A stretch of DNA of 64,000 nt from a virus. Below the pieces are notes generated by a model, which was not told the DNA's origin, did no database searches, and worked only from the letters and a program-made list of their open reading frames with translations. Both the position numbers and the translations under genes were made by a program. This document shows positions 47,425 to 54,150 of this stretch, piece after piece. Numbering within the stretch: the first letter of the stretch is position 1; each line of letters starts with the position of its first letter. The DNA is taken from the IMG/VR virus record IMGVR_UViG_3300025096_000010, positions 1 to 64,000 of that record; one strand, written 5' to 3'.

Positions 47425-48114
47425 CTAACTCTTGGGGATGGGTTCAAAGAATACCTCATCAGGTTTGTGCACATACTTCATGGCATCCCGCTTGAGAACA
47501 CGGGGTACCTTGCCGTTGATAATACTATCCAGCTTGGCGGGCAGGTAGCCCGCTGCCTCAAGTGAGAACAGGAACCACCGTTCATCCTCTTCATCCTGCC
47601 ATGCCGACTCTTCGTCACGGTGGTTGCGGAGGTGGAGGTGGCCGTGGATGTTGAGGTCGATACCCTCTGGCAGACTGTGATCTTCAGGGTCGAGGACATA
47701 CGCGCCCCGTCTTTGGTCCCACTCGGGTTCTTCATAACGGTTATACACTTCTGTCATCACAGGGTGGTGACTGAACAGGATGGTCTTACCCCCATACTTG
47801 AGGGTAAAGGTTTCCACCACAGCAGAGAACCCTGCGCGCAGATACCAGTGGGTCGAGTGACCGTCGTGGTTACCGAGGCACAGGATCTTGGTCCGTGCTG
47901 GACACTGAGCCAAGTAGTCGGGGAGCTGCCCCTCATCCTTGTCGATCACATCCCCGAGATGGATGAGGATGTCATGTGGGAAGAGTCGTTTCAACCCTTC
48001 CCCTGATAGGGCCGTGTGGTTAGGGGGCCTGACCCCACGCCTTACTATGCTGGAGAGATTCTCTGGCGTATCTATGTGGGTGTCACTGACTACCCATATG
48101 GTTGGTGTTCTCAT
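47425..48114 (-). CDS. calcineurin-like metallophosphoesterase
   Basis: A 229-residue hydrolase with all motifs of the family in order: SDTHID (Asp11, His13), LGDVID (Asp55), GNHD (82-84), FSHHP (His116/117) and HGHLH (157-161), which bind two metal ions. Phage members can act on nucleotides, nucleic acid ends or phosphoproteins; the substrate is not visible from sequence. The ATG overlaps the stop of the upstream gene by 4 bp, so it belongs to the accessory operon. Confidence 0.9.
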   Translation of the reverse strand: MRTPTIWVVSDTHIDTPENLSSIVRRGVRPPNHTALSGEGLKRLFPHDILIHLGDVIDKDEGQLPDYLAQCPARTKILCLGNHDGHSTHWYLRAGFSAVVETFTLKYGGKTILFSHHPVMTEVYNRYEEPEWDQRRGAYVLDPEDHSLPEGIDLNIHGHLHLRNHRDEESAWQDEEDERWFLFSLEAAGYLPAKLDSIINGKVPRVLKRDAMKYVHKPDEVFFEPIPKS

Positions 48115-48506
48115 ACTTCAATGTCGATGAATGCTTGGATGGTTGCTTCCTCTTCCTCAGTCAATGGATCTGAGGGGCGGATGGTGTGGTGCTTGTGCCC
48201 TCCTATCTTCTGGAATGCCTCCGACAACCCATCAATATCTGCCTGCTTAATGTTAAGGCAGCTACCGTCTGACAGTTTGTTCGACTGGACTACCATGTCC
48301 ACCATATGGATGGCGTCTGTCCAGTCACCCTCGTTCCCGTCTTCCGTATGCTGAGGGCACGAGAAGGTGCAGGATAGGTTGTGGTCATCAAACGTGACTG
48401 ACTCTACTGCAGCACAGATGTCGGCGGTTAACGCATCTGCTAACTCTTCTGTCGGGATCTCACGGAAGATGGTGAGAGCGACGTCTACTGTTTCTGTATC
48501 TTTCAT
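48111..48506 (-). CDS. acidic hypothetical protein, 131 aa
   Basis: A strongly acidic soluble protein: helical N-terminus (ELADALTADICAAVES), a Cys-containing middle (LSCTFSCPQH) and a helical acidic C-terminus. Its size and charge fit a DNA-mimic or inhibitor, but nothing specific supports this. The Met at 48506 lies 5 bp after the upstream stop. Confidence 0.6.
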   Translation of the reverse strand: MKDTETVDVALTIFREIPTEELADALTADICAAVESVTFDDHNLSCTFSCPQHTEDGNEGDWTDAIHMVDMVVQSNKLSDGSCLNIKQADIDGLSEAFQKIGGHKHHTIRPSDPLTEEEEATIQAFIDIEV

Positions 48507-48511
48507 AACGC

Positions 48512-48973
48512 TTATCTTATTGCTGACACTAGGGCATAGACGATGATACCAAAGGCAAGCCACGGGATGACCACACCAATGGCGTGGGCTACCCTACTTC
48601 TCTTCCGCCGATTGACTTGACGGAACCTACGTTTGCCCAGATCAACCTTGCGGTCACGGGGGGACTCCCACCAGAACTCCTCGGCCCTTGGTGTCATGCG
48701 GGGGTCACGCTTCCTGAAAGCCCTCCGCTCTTGCTGTTCCTGCCGACTGTGCGGGGGCGCGCTTTTCTCAAGGGTCCTATCTCCCATTGGTTCAACATCC
48801 CAGAGGATCTCAGTTTCGAGCGGTAGCGCGGTCACATCATCCGGCATATTTATACCCGCCCACTCATCGGTGTTGATGATTTCACCAGTGAGGTTGATGT
48901 GCTCGACACACCCCACATCCTTGGAGGTGGAGGCATCGAAGTATGTAATGCGGAAGGATCTATTTGTTCTCAT
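48512..48973 (-). CDS. C-terminally anchored membrane protein
   Basis: A 153-residue protein. Residues 1-65 are soluble and beta-rich, residues 70-125 are very basic (RKRDPRMTPRAEEFW, RRFRQVNRRKRSR), and residues about 130-150 form one membrane helix (AIGVVIPWLAFGIIVYALV). It should sit in the inner membrane with its bulk in the cytoplasm. The basic stretch could touch nucleic acid or lipid head groups. Function unknown. Confidence 0.65.
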   Translation of the reverse strand: MRTNRSFRITYFDASTSKDVGCVEHINLTGEIINTDEWAGINMPDDVTALPLETEILWDVEPMGDRTLEKSAPPHSRQEQQERRAFRKRDPRMTPRAEEFWWESPRDRKVDLGKRRFRQVNRRKRSRVAHAIGVVIPWLAFGIIVYALVSAIR

Positions 48974-49227
48974 ATCTTGATGACAAGGGTTGTCCGCGCT
49001 TGGTTGTTGATTTCGGCAACCTGCTTCTCGGTGATTTTATTGCCGACCACCTTCACGATCTGCTCGTTGTTACCAATGGAACCAATGTGTTCATTGTCCT
49101 GCTGGATACGGTTATGCATGGCAGGCCACACGGTGACGTTCTCCGTGTTACGGAGTTGCTTGATCGTGTAGTAGCGGTGCTCACCTTGATCACTGGTGAG
49201 CTTAACTGTTACGGTTATGTCTTTCAT
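48970..49227 (-). CDS. hypothetical protein, 85 aa
   Basis: A small beta-rich protein (DITVTVKLTSDQGEHRYYTI, EQIVKVVGNKITEKQV, TTLVIKI) with Asn/Gln-rich middle. Overlaps both neighbours by 4 bp. No recognised domain; the strand pattern could form a small barrel or sandwich. Confidence 0.65.
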   Translation of the reverse strand: MKDITVTVKLTSDQGEHRYYTIKQLRNTENVTVWPAMHNRIQQDNEHIGSIGNNEQIVKVVGNKITEKQVAEINNQARTTLVIKI

Positions 49228-49442
49228 CGGTCTTGAGTCTGCGTAAACGCATGGGTTAGTGAGTTAATCCCTACTTGAGGGGGTCGGACACCACGTTTGG
49301 TTATGCCAGCCTCCCCTAACGGGTGGCTGCAATCATCTGTAGTATTGAGCAAGTCTGTGACCTTGCGAAGGTGGAGTGGGGGCTTGGCTCGATCATTGAG
49401 ATCGGCCTCTACCAAGGCCCGCGTTTCAGGTGACATACTCAT
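49224..49442 (-). CDS. hypothetical protein, 72 aa
   Basis: A small soluble protein with a helical start (PETRALVEADLNDRAK) and a Gly/Pro-rich end. It lies 3 bp after the stop of the basic 56-residue protein and overlaps the next gene by 4 bp. No family recognised. Confidence 0.6.
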   Translation of the reverse strand: MSMSPETRALVEADLNDRAKPPLHLRKVTDLLNTTDDCSHPLGEAGITKRGVRPPQVGINSLTHAFTQTQDR

Positions 49443-49445
49443 GCT

Positions 49446-49616
49446 CTACCTGTTGGCTATACGTTTGGTGAGACGGGCGCGCTCTTTCTTAGCGCCCCTG
49501 TTCTTACCGTTAATCTTATCCAGCATCTTGAGCTGGGCTCCATCGGTCCGCTTGGCACGGGCCGCTTGTCTCTGTGTCGCACGCTCTTGGCGTGCTATCT
49601 TCATTTGCTTTCTCAT
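49446..49616 (-). CDS. very basic 56-residue protein
   Basis: A short, extremely Arg/Lys-rich helical protein (RKQMKIARQERATQRQAARA, then GKNRGAKKERARLTKR), probably a nucleic-acid binder. A protein-like reading frame ending PFPFL overlaps its ATG (ATGA at 49613-49616), pointing to coupling with an upstream gene whose start cannot be placed. It is the most upstream clearly intact gene of the operon before the disrupted stretch. Confidence 0.6.
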   Translation of the reverse strand: MRKQMKIARQERATQRQAARAKRTDGAQLKMLDKINGKNRGAKKERARLTKRIANR

Positions 49617-49699
49617 AAGAATGGAAAGGGGTTGGTTCCGGCAGGGTTAGTAGCCACATCAAAGATGTTTGACCACTTGAATGCGTGCTGAAAGTAGGG

Positions 49700-49864
49700 T
49701 TACCGCCCCGCCATGTGTATCCAGAGCGTCCTCTGTTGAGTGGTGTTGGTAACTTCACCGGCATCGGTGGGTGTCTTAGGTTTACCCTCGACCCAGCAGT
49801 TCCGGTTCCTGATTACTACGCCACGGTGTCGATACACACGGCGGGATAAGCCATATGTTTCCAT
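49700..49864 (-). CDS. possible small basic protein, 54 aa
   Basis: Protein-like frame starting METYGLSRRVYRHRG and ending HMAGR at a TAA. After that stop the same frame stays open for 28 more codons and ends in PAGTNPFPFL, overlapping the next gene's ATG. The downstream part has no start codon of its own, so either the gene is interrupted by the stop or a frame change joins the part after the stop to the overlapping frame. I keep only the 54-codon form as a candidate. Confidence 0.4.
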   Translation of the reverse strand: METYGLSRRVYRHRGVVIRNRNCWVEGKPKTPTDAGEVTNTTQQRTLWIHMAGR

Positions 49865-49975
49865 TCGTCCGATACCTACAGGTCGGGTGGAATGACTCAC
49901 GGCAGTGCATGGTGGGGACCCGAAGGCATCTGCCGCCTTTGCGGGGCGGACTGCCCACCTCTTGCTTACCTATCC

Positions 49976-50415
49976 TCACAGGGTGAAGGCACACTCCACC
50001 ATGAGGGCTGTTGCAAAGTAATGTGCTCCCCCTTTGATGCGGGTTAGTTTTACGTGGCCTATATTGACTGCACGGCGGAGGCGGGGAGCCTTCCTCAAAG
50101 CATCGTTGTTTCGTCTGGCCTGAGCTTCATCAGCCAGTGTTGGTATTATCCCCCAACTGGGTTCCCCATCCAGTAACGTGCCATAACAGGGGTACCCCAG
50201 ACCTCAGACCCACCTACGAGGGCGGGTAACGTAGAGGTCTGGATCTTTCGGCGTTCGCAGGCAGCAAGCTCAAACATGGCAAGCCGCCAGAAAGTGCAGG
50301 GCCTTTTAACCTCATGCCCTAGGAGGGTGACGGTATTTGTAACTGCCCCTTGCCCACCGCTACCAATGTAGCTTGAGTGGATCGGACAAGCAACGCACAC
50401 CTTATGGTGCACCAC
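49976..50415 (-). pseudogene. 146-codon protein needing a -1 shift at a G5 tract
   Basis: Two protein-like frames overlap here. The first starts at GTG 50415 (VCVACPIHSSYIGSGG...) and stops at TAA 50146. The second runs from a stop near 50210 to TGA 49976 and contains GIIPTLADEAQARRN, DALRKAPRLRRAV and GGAHYFATAL, but has no start codon. A -1 shift at the G5 tract (50150-50154) joins them into one 146-residue protein. An 8-bp stem-loop (CTGGC...GCCAG) lies 12 nt past the tract. It may be a broken gene, a homopolymer error or programmed frameshifting. Confidence 0.45.
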
Positions 50416-50751
50416 GGTGCCGCCGCCGTGTTACCCCGCCGTCGTTCGGGGTAAAGGGTAGCCCTCTCTCCAGTTTCATTACCGTCAGGCAGTTAGCAAG
50501 TGATCAAGCCAGAGCTTTTACCTACATGGCTCGATGGCCAGCGGTTGACCTACATCTCTTGCAGTCGGGATCTCTATGAGAGCCGACCATGAAACGTGCA
50601 GAGGAGATGCCGGTGGAACGGTATGGAGAGAGGGCAAAGGGTAAAGCTTTTGGTGGCCAAAAGTGGTAAAAAAACGAAGATTTGGCCACTAATAAATTCT
50701 AGGAATCAGGAATCAATAGTGTGTGTCCCACCACTTGGAGAACACTATGGA

Positions 50752-51036
50752 TCAGGCACGGAGGTAGTTATACAGGAAGTCCTGCACATCAGCGCGTTCG
50801 GGGTAGGTCAGTGGGCTCCTGTGCATAAGCCACAGGTATACCCCCGCTCTGCGGGGCTTCTTCTCTTCGTAGAACAACTCAAGAGCCTCATCACAAAGAG
50901 CACGGGTCTCGATGTAGCGGGTACGTATAGCTACCCAATGATGTGAGTGTGCGTGGGGCACATCTTCACTGGGTGAAGCGTCAAGTTGACGGAGCATCTC
51001 GCGCTCGGTGTCGTTAACTATATCAATCAGTTTCAT
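50752..51036 (-). CDS. hypothetical protein, 94 aa
   Basis: A helical acidic protein (LIDIVNDTEREMLRQLDA, YIETRALCDEALELFYEEKK) with a His-rich turn (PHAHSHHW). The last part, DVQDFLYNYL, is also helical. It is the first intact gene upstream of the disrupted stretch. No family recognised. The start lies 5 bp after the upstream stop. Confidence 0.65.
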   Translation of the reverse strand: MKLIDIVNDTEREMLRQLDASPSEDVPHAHSHHWVAIRTRYIETRALCDEALELFYEEKKPRRAGVYLWLMHRSPLTYPERADVQDFLYNYLRA

Positions 51037-51041
51037 TCAGT

Positions 51042-51308
51042 TCATTCAGTTTCATTCAGTTTCTCGGCAAACGAGCGCACCTCTCGGGCCGCTCCTCTAC
51101 CTATGAGTTCCCGTCGTAAGGCATAGGTATTACCCTGTGCCCCTATGATAATGGGCTCATCCGGCCAGTTGGATGGCACGGTGAGGGAGGTGATCTCCAC
51201 TGTCCCTGTTGCCCTGATGTGGGTATCAAACAGGGAGGCGGCGAGCTGCGCCGCAAGCCCACCCCTTTGCAGGATGAGGCTACGGGCTGCGGTTATGTCT
51301 AGGTTCAT
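51042..51308 (-). CDS. hypothetical protein, 88 aa
   Basis: A soluble alpha/beta protein (NLDITAARSLILQRGGLAAQ, GTVEITSLTVPSNWPDE, IIIGAQGNTYALRREL). Starts at the ATG at 51308, which overlaps the TGA of the upstream gene (ATGA). Direct CATTCAGTTT repeats (51035-51060) lie at its 3' end. No family recognised. Confidence 0.6.
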   Translation of the reverse strand: MNLDITAARSLILQRGGLAAQLAASLFDTHIRATGTVEITSLTVPSNWPDEPIIIGAQGNTYALRRELIGRGAAREVRSFAEKLNETE

Positions 51309-51601
51309 GGGTTCAGGGGATACCAGCTCCGCTTGTATCGGGCTACCCGCCCGATTCCCGTGCCGCACATGACCATCCGCCGCCAACAGTGGCGGCGATA
51401 GCGCCCACAGAGTGGGTCCTCTGAGGGTTGGGACGGTGCCTTTGCGGGGGCAAAGGCTTCAGGGTGCCTGCTCAACCATTCCACCATCACATCATCAACG
51501 ATAATGCGTGTATAGGTGGTATTGTCCCCGTTGTCGCAGATGACACGGGGGGTCGGGCGCTTGAGGGCGGAAGCCGCGCGCAGCTTGGTTATAGTTCTCA
51601 T
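51305..51601 (-). CDS. small basic hypothetical protein, 98 aa, ending YPLNP
   Basis: Residues 1-45 look folded (TPRVICDNGDNTTYTRIIVDD) and the rest is basic with several Cys and Arg (GRYRRHCWRRMVMCGTG). It ends in SWYPLNP and its TGA overlaps the next ATG. The upstream gene ends in NYPLNP with the same overlap, so a short gene-junction sequence has been duplicated. The part around 51380-51420 is also open in a second frame. Confidence 0.5.
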   Translation of the reverse strand: MRTITKLRAASALKRPTPRVICDNGDNTTYTRIIVDDVMVEWLSRHPEAFAPAKAPSQPSEDPLCGRYRRHCWRRMVMCGTGIGRVARYKRSWYPLNP

Positions 51602-51819
51602 GGGTTCAGTGGATAATTGCGTTTGAGGTGGTATCGGTCCTCCGCTCTGGCCTGTAGTATAGAGCAGGCTACTGAGGTGACAATACCTGACAGGGCAACC
51701 GAAGCTGGCAACAGCTCGACCCCCTTGGCGTAGTAGTCTACGCCGATTTTGATTACACCTGCAAAGAACAGGGCAATCCCAAGGCCCGTGAGGGCTCGGT
51801 ATATTAGTATATGTCTCAT
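51598..51819 (-). CDS. small membrane protein with two TM segments, 73 aa
   Basis: Two hydrophobic helices (about residues 9-27, RALTGLGIALFFAGVIKIG, and 36-54, LLPASVALSGIVTSVACSI) joined by a short loop, then a basic tail ending YHLKRNYPLNP. It should sit in the inner membrane. Its stop overlaps the next ATG. No family recognised; holin-like or superinfection-exclusion roles are possible for such hairpin proteins. Confidence 0.6.
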   Translation of the reverse strand: MRHILIYRALTGLGIALFFAGVIKIGVDYYAKGVELLPASVALSGIVTSVACSILQARAEDRYHLKRNYPLNP

Positions 51820-51930
51820 GATAGATAGGAAAGGGGGGTGTGAGAGTGAGTACGGGCTTGCATCCGGTTTTACTTCGGGTGCGGGCGGGCCTTTGCGGGG
51901 CTAGCGGCACACGATTCTACTCATTCACTA

Positions 51931-52078
51931 CTAAGGGAGATCAATCCCGTTTCGCTCCCGTCTTACGGTCCACGCCTTTCGGTTAGCGGATACCGGCTTA
52001 CGGCTCTCGAAAGTCTGGGCTTACTTCCCGTGGTTGCCCACCCACGCTTTCTTTATAGAGGGACAGTGCTACTGCCAT
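51931..52078 (-). pseudogene. 48-codon protein needing a +1 shift
   Basis: The ATG at 52078 follows a good ribosome-binding site (GGGAGAGG) and begins MAVALSLYKESVGGQPREV, but the frame stops after 26 codons. In the +1 frame the reading continues as SRKPVSANRKAW...RRERNGIDLP to TAG at 51931. Skipping one base at the TTT at 52010-52012 joins both parts into 48 residues. No protein-like frame was recognised between 51820 and 51930. Confidence 0.4.
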
Positions 52079-52089
52079 CCTCTCCCACC

Positions 52090-52356
52090 TTACTCGGTGA
52101 GGTGTGGGTTGGCCCTGTATAGGGCTTCCCACACAGATTGATCCACCGCGTGTTCCACGGGGTCACGGTTCAGGATACGGGATGCAGATGCACCCGCAAG
52201 GTGGTCACTAAAGTCCACCTTAGGTGGACTAAACGCGGGTTGGTTACCGCGTGCTTGCCATTGGCGACCGAGACGTCTGCGCTCTTGGCGCATTATCCGG
52301 TCGGGTTTGCAGATTCTCTTGGCGCTCTGCACTGACGCCCTATGGTTCTTACTCAT
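52090..52356 (-). CDS. very basic hypothetical protein, 88 aa
   Basis: The first 45 residues are highly basic (RIMRQERRRLGRQWQARG) and the rest is mixed (SDHLAGASASRILNRD, SVWEALYRANPHL). It is probably a nucleic-acid-binding protein. A strong nested hairpin lies immediately upstream of its ATG (52359-52404), so translation or transcription may be controlled there. Confidence 0.6.
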   Translation of the reverse strand: MSKNHRASVQSAKRICKPDRIMRQERRRLGRQWQARGNQPAFSPPKVDFSDHLAGASASRILNRDPVEHAVDQSVWEALYRANPHLTE

Positions 52357-52358
52357 AA

Positions 52359-52404
52359 CTTGTGACCCATACCCTCAGGCGAACCGGAGGGCAGGGGTCA
52401 CAAG
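52359..52404 (-). promoter_or_regulatory. nested stem-loop upstream of the 88-aa basic gene
   Basis: A perfect 10-bp outer stem, CTTGTGACCC (52359-52368) with GGGTCACAAG (52395-52404), encloses a second stem CCCTC (52372-52376) with GAGGG (52387-52391). On the minus strand the outer stem ends two bases before the ATG, so it would hide the initiation site. A further short stem follows at 52405-52423. The double-stem shape recurs at 52955-53016 and 54906-54969. Confidence 0.55.
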
Positions 52405-52444
52405 CGGGGTGGTTACCCATCCCGCAAGGACACACTTGTTGAGG

Positions 52445-52864
52445 TTACTTGGTTTCCGTGCGATCAATCGCAGTTCCCCACGTCGCAATCTGTCCGCCGA
52501 GGGAGAACGCGAAGGTCTTCACGTTTACACCCGCGGCCTTGAACCGATCCCGAAGGCCGAGGAACAGTCCAACCTCTTCCGAGGTTGGTCCATTGGGGCC
52601 GAACGACTTGGGGTCGAACTTGTTCATGTCCACGGACATGTATTGATCTTCTCCGAGCTTCCACTCGGTCTTGACCAAGCCCAAGAGCTTGGCCGTTTCC
52701 ATGAGGAGGGCATTACCAGCGGACTGGAACTTCTTCCTGACGGCTTGACGCTTCTTCTTAGCCTCGCCCCGTCCGGGTTTCACCTCATCGGCGGCATCGA
52801 GAACCTCATTGAGGGACTCAATCTTATCTTTTGGCTCCACAAGGGGAGCATTCTTATTAGCCAT
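52445..52864 (-). CDS. hypothetical protein, 139 aa
   Basis: A soluble protein: Lys-rich helical N-terminal half (KDKIESLNEVLDAADEV, GEAKKKRQAVRKKFQSAGNA) and a second half with GEDQYMSVDMNKFDPKSFG and an alpha/beta end (FGLRDRFKAAGVNVKTFAF-like). The ATG at 52864 follows an AACCAAGCAT leader, the usual start context of this genome. No family recognised. Confidence 0.7.
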   Translation of the reverse strand: MANKNAPLVEPKDKIESLNEVLDAADEVKPGRGEAKKKRQAVRKKFQSAGNALLMETAKLLGLVKTEWKLGEDQYMSVDMNKFDPKSFGPNGPTSEEVGLFLGLRDRFKAAGVNVKTFAFSLGGQIATWGTAIDRTETK

Positions 52865-52954
52865 ATGCTTGGTTGAGCGAAGGGTTATGTCCTTGCACTC
52901 ACTCGCACCTCTCCATGCTCGGATACAGGGTTCCGGTTCAGGGAGGGGGCGAGT

Positions 52955-53016
52955 GAGTGCAGGGACTGCTAGGGCTTGGCGGTTTTGCCAAGGTTGCACC
53001 TAGCAGCCCTGCACTC
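52955..53016. repeat. 18-bp nested inverted repeat
   Basis: GAGTGCAGGG and CTGCTAGG (52955-52973, one bulged A at 52965) pair with CCTAGCAGCCCTGCACTC (52999-53016). Inside is a 6-bp hairpin, CTTGGC (52975-52980) with GCCAAG (52987-52992). There is no T-tract on either side, so it is not a standard terminator. It lies about 90 bp upstream of the gene starting at 52864 and could be an RNA control element, an origin or a nuclease site. Confidence 0.6.
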
Positions 53017-53114
53017 AACAAGTGTTAAAGTCTGATTCTAGAGTCTCCATCCGCGCGCTCCGCTAGAGGTGAGTGGCGTTCCCACTTTGCGAGGATCGGG
53101 TTGTCATGCCGAGC

Positions 53115-53336
53115 CTAACGGATTATCAGCTTACTCTCTAAGGTGACTTTAGACTTCGCGCCTGTAGCGGCTCCGCGTCCTCCCATTACTGGTTGCGTCC
53201 CTTGTTTCATTCTACCCCGGGTCCGAAGATTGCCGTGGAATGATCGTGCACTCCGCTGTTTCCGCCGGGTTTTGGCAATGACTCTGGTTTCCCGATTGGA
53301 CTCGCTTGTTGCGCCCGTTATGTCGCACTCCAGCAT
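53115..53336 (-). CDS. possible small basic protein, 73 aa
   Basis: A protein-like frame, very basic and Gly/Thr-rich (RVIAKTRRKQRSARSFHGNL, MGGRGAATGAKSKVTLESK), starting at ATG 53336 and ending in KLIIR. It may bind nucleic acid. A competing frame is also open here, and no ribosome-binding site is visible, so I rate it as uncertain. Confidence 0.4.
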   Translation of the reverse strand: MLECDITGATSESNRETRVIAKTRRKQRSARSFHGNLRTRGRMKQGTQPVMGGRGAATGAKSKVTLESKLIIR

Positions 53337-53429
53337 GGCCCACTATGGTCATTCGCCCCCCATTGTGTAGCACTTCTTGACTCCCTCACACTCCACCGTG
53401 GTTCTTCACGGGTTCATCATGCTTGTTCG

Positions 53430-53519
53430 TCACACTGCATACGGATGGTTAAGTGATATGTTGTCAAGAACCGTCACTTGCAACGTCCCGCTTGCCGGGG
53501 AAGGGTCTCTCACCTTCAT
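53430..53519 (-). CDS. possible 29-residue micropeptide
   Basis: Short ORF beginning MKVRDPSPASG and containing LQVTVLDNISLNH, with natural residue composition. No ribosome-binding site or coupling with neighbours is visible, so it may be chance. It is the most upstream candidate of the minus-strand accessory block. Confidence 0.25.
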   Translation of the reverse strand: MKVRDPSPASGTLQVTVLDNISLNHPYAV

Positions 53520-53761
53520 GGAATGATCCGTTTCCGGTGCCGGGAACTGGCCTCCTGAGGAGAACCGCCCGGGGCGGGCTGAATCGCTTCAACCCCCTAT
53601 GGGTCCAGAGAGGGGCCGTATGGACCGGCCCCATGAATCATGCGTCGTGAACCATGAACCACGCCACCCGTCCCCCCTCGCTTTTTGTGGCGCGCTACGT
53701 GTTGTGTGTGTATGTTGTGTGAAAAAATTTGACACCAGCTAAATGCACGCTAAAAAGCGTG

Positions 53762-54064
53762 ATGCGCGACGAGAAGAAGCACGATTACTACATAAAGAAC
53801 AGAAAAGCACGCAGGGACTACCAGCGCGATTACTATGCTGTGAATAAGCGTAAGATACTCAAGCAGAGGGCTTTAGATATGCTAGCCGACCCCGAATTGG
53901 CCGACAAAAAGCGTGCATATAACCGCGCATATTATCTAAAAAACCGTGCACGATTAAAAGCACGGCGGCTTGCCAAAGCTGAGGCCGCGAAAGCGGGAGC
54001 GCTGGGACAGCCCCCGTCAAACAAAAGTTCAAATCCGACCCCCCACCCTAAAACTTTCTTCTAG
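53762..54064 (+). CDS. small basic protein with YY/NR repeats, 100 aa
   Basis: A very basic protein with a repeated pattern: DYYIKNRKARRDYQ, DYYAVNKRKILKQR and RAYYLKNRARLKARR. Each unit is an aromatic pair followed by N-(R/K) and a basic helix. Such repeats occur in phage proteins thought to bind DNA, some beside HNH nucleases. I start it at the ATG at 53762; a TTG 33 bases upstream is in frame. The C-terminal tail is Pro/Ser-rich. It is followed by an inverted repeat. Confidence 0.6.
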   Translation: MRDEKKHDYYIKNRKARRDYQRDYYAVNKRKILKQRALDMLADPELADKKRAYNRAYYLKNRARLKARRLAKAEAAKAGALGQPPSNKSSNPTPHPKTFF

Positions 54065-54121
54065 AGAAGCTCAAACAAAAGTTCTAGAAATTAAGTTTGA
54101 CTAACTCTAGAAGAAAGTTTT
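54017..54121. repeat. 17-bp inverted repeat with direct repeats and TCTAGA motifs
   Basis: AAAACTTTCTTCTAGAG (54050-54066) is perfectly repeated in inverse at 54105-54121, with a 38-nt loop. TCAAACAAAAGTTC occurs twice directly (54017-54030 and 54071-54084), the second copy running into the palindrome TTCTAGAA. Downstream of the right arm is TTATATAG. The mix of direct and inverted copies suggests an operator or origin between the two plus-strand genes; the right arm's T-run would also allow termination on the plus strand. Confidence 0.55.
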
Positions 54122-54150
54122 TATATAGGGGGTAACGAAAACGCTTGAAA

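Larger units (their letters stand above)
49617..50751 (-). other. hairpin-rich stretch of micro-ORFs and broken frames
   Basis: No long gene is present on either strand. The minus strand holds short, protein-like ORFs: 49700-49864, a frameshifted one at 49976-50415, 50402-50479 (25 codons) and 50522-50590 (22 codons, with DCKRC). It also holds perfect stems: 49908-49915 with 49996-50003 (CATGGTGG), 50197-50205 with 50234-50242 (CCAGACCTC), and 50431-50438 with 50447-50454 (TTACCCCG). The 50600-50750 part shows nothing but an AAAAAAAC run and an AGGAATCAGGAATCA repeat. It could be a decaying gene set, a large structured RNA, or both. Confidence 0.5.
52865..53761. other. mostly non-coding, hairpin-rich stretch with two small ORFs
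   Basis: About 900 bp without a long gene. The minus strand has a 73-codon ORF (53115-53336) and a 29-codon ORF (53430-53519). Structured parts are a nested double stem (52955-53016), GGGGCC/GGCCCC interlocked with GGTCC/GGACC near 53602-53632, and CTCCTGAGGAG near 53552. The region separates the minus-strand accessory block from plus-strand genes at 53762 and must contain divergent promoters; none matches a clear consensus. An AAAAAATTT tract (53732-53740) marks the likely switch point. Confidence 0.45.

Noticed and set aside
41207-49616. Cobalamin (cobaltochelatase) pathway
   Set aside because: CobS/CobT-like similarity reflects the general MoxR-vWA family; no CobN-like large subunit or other cobalamin gene is present.
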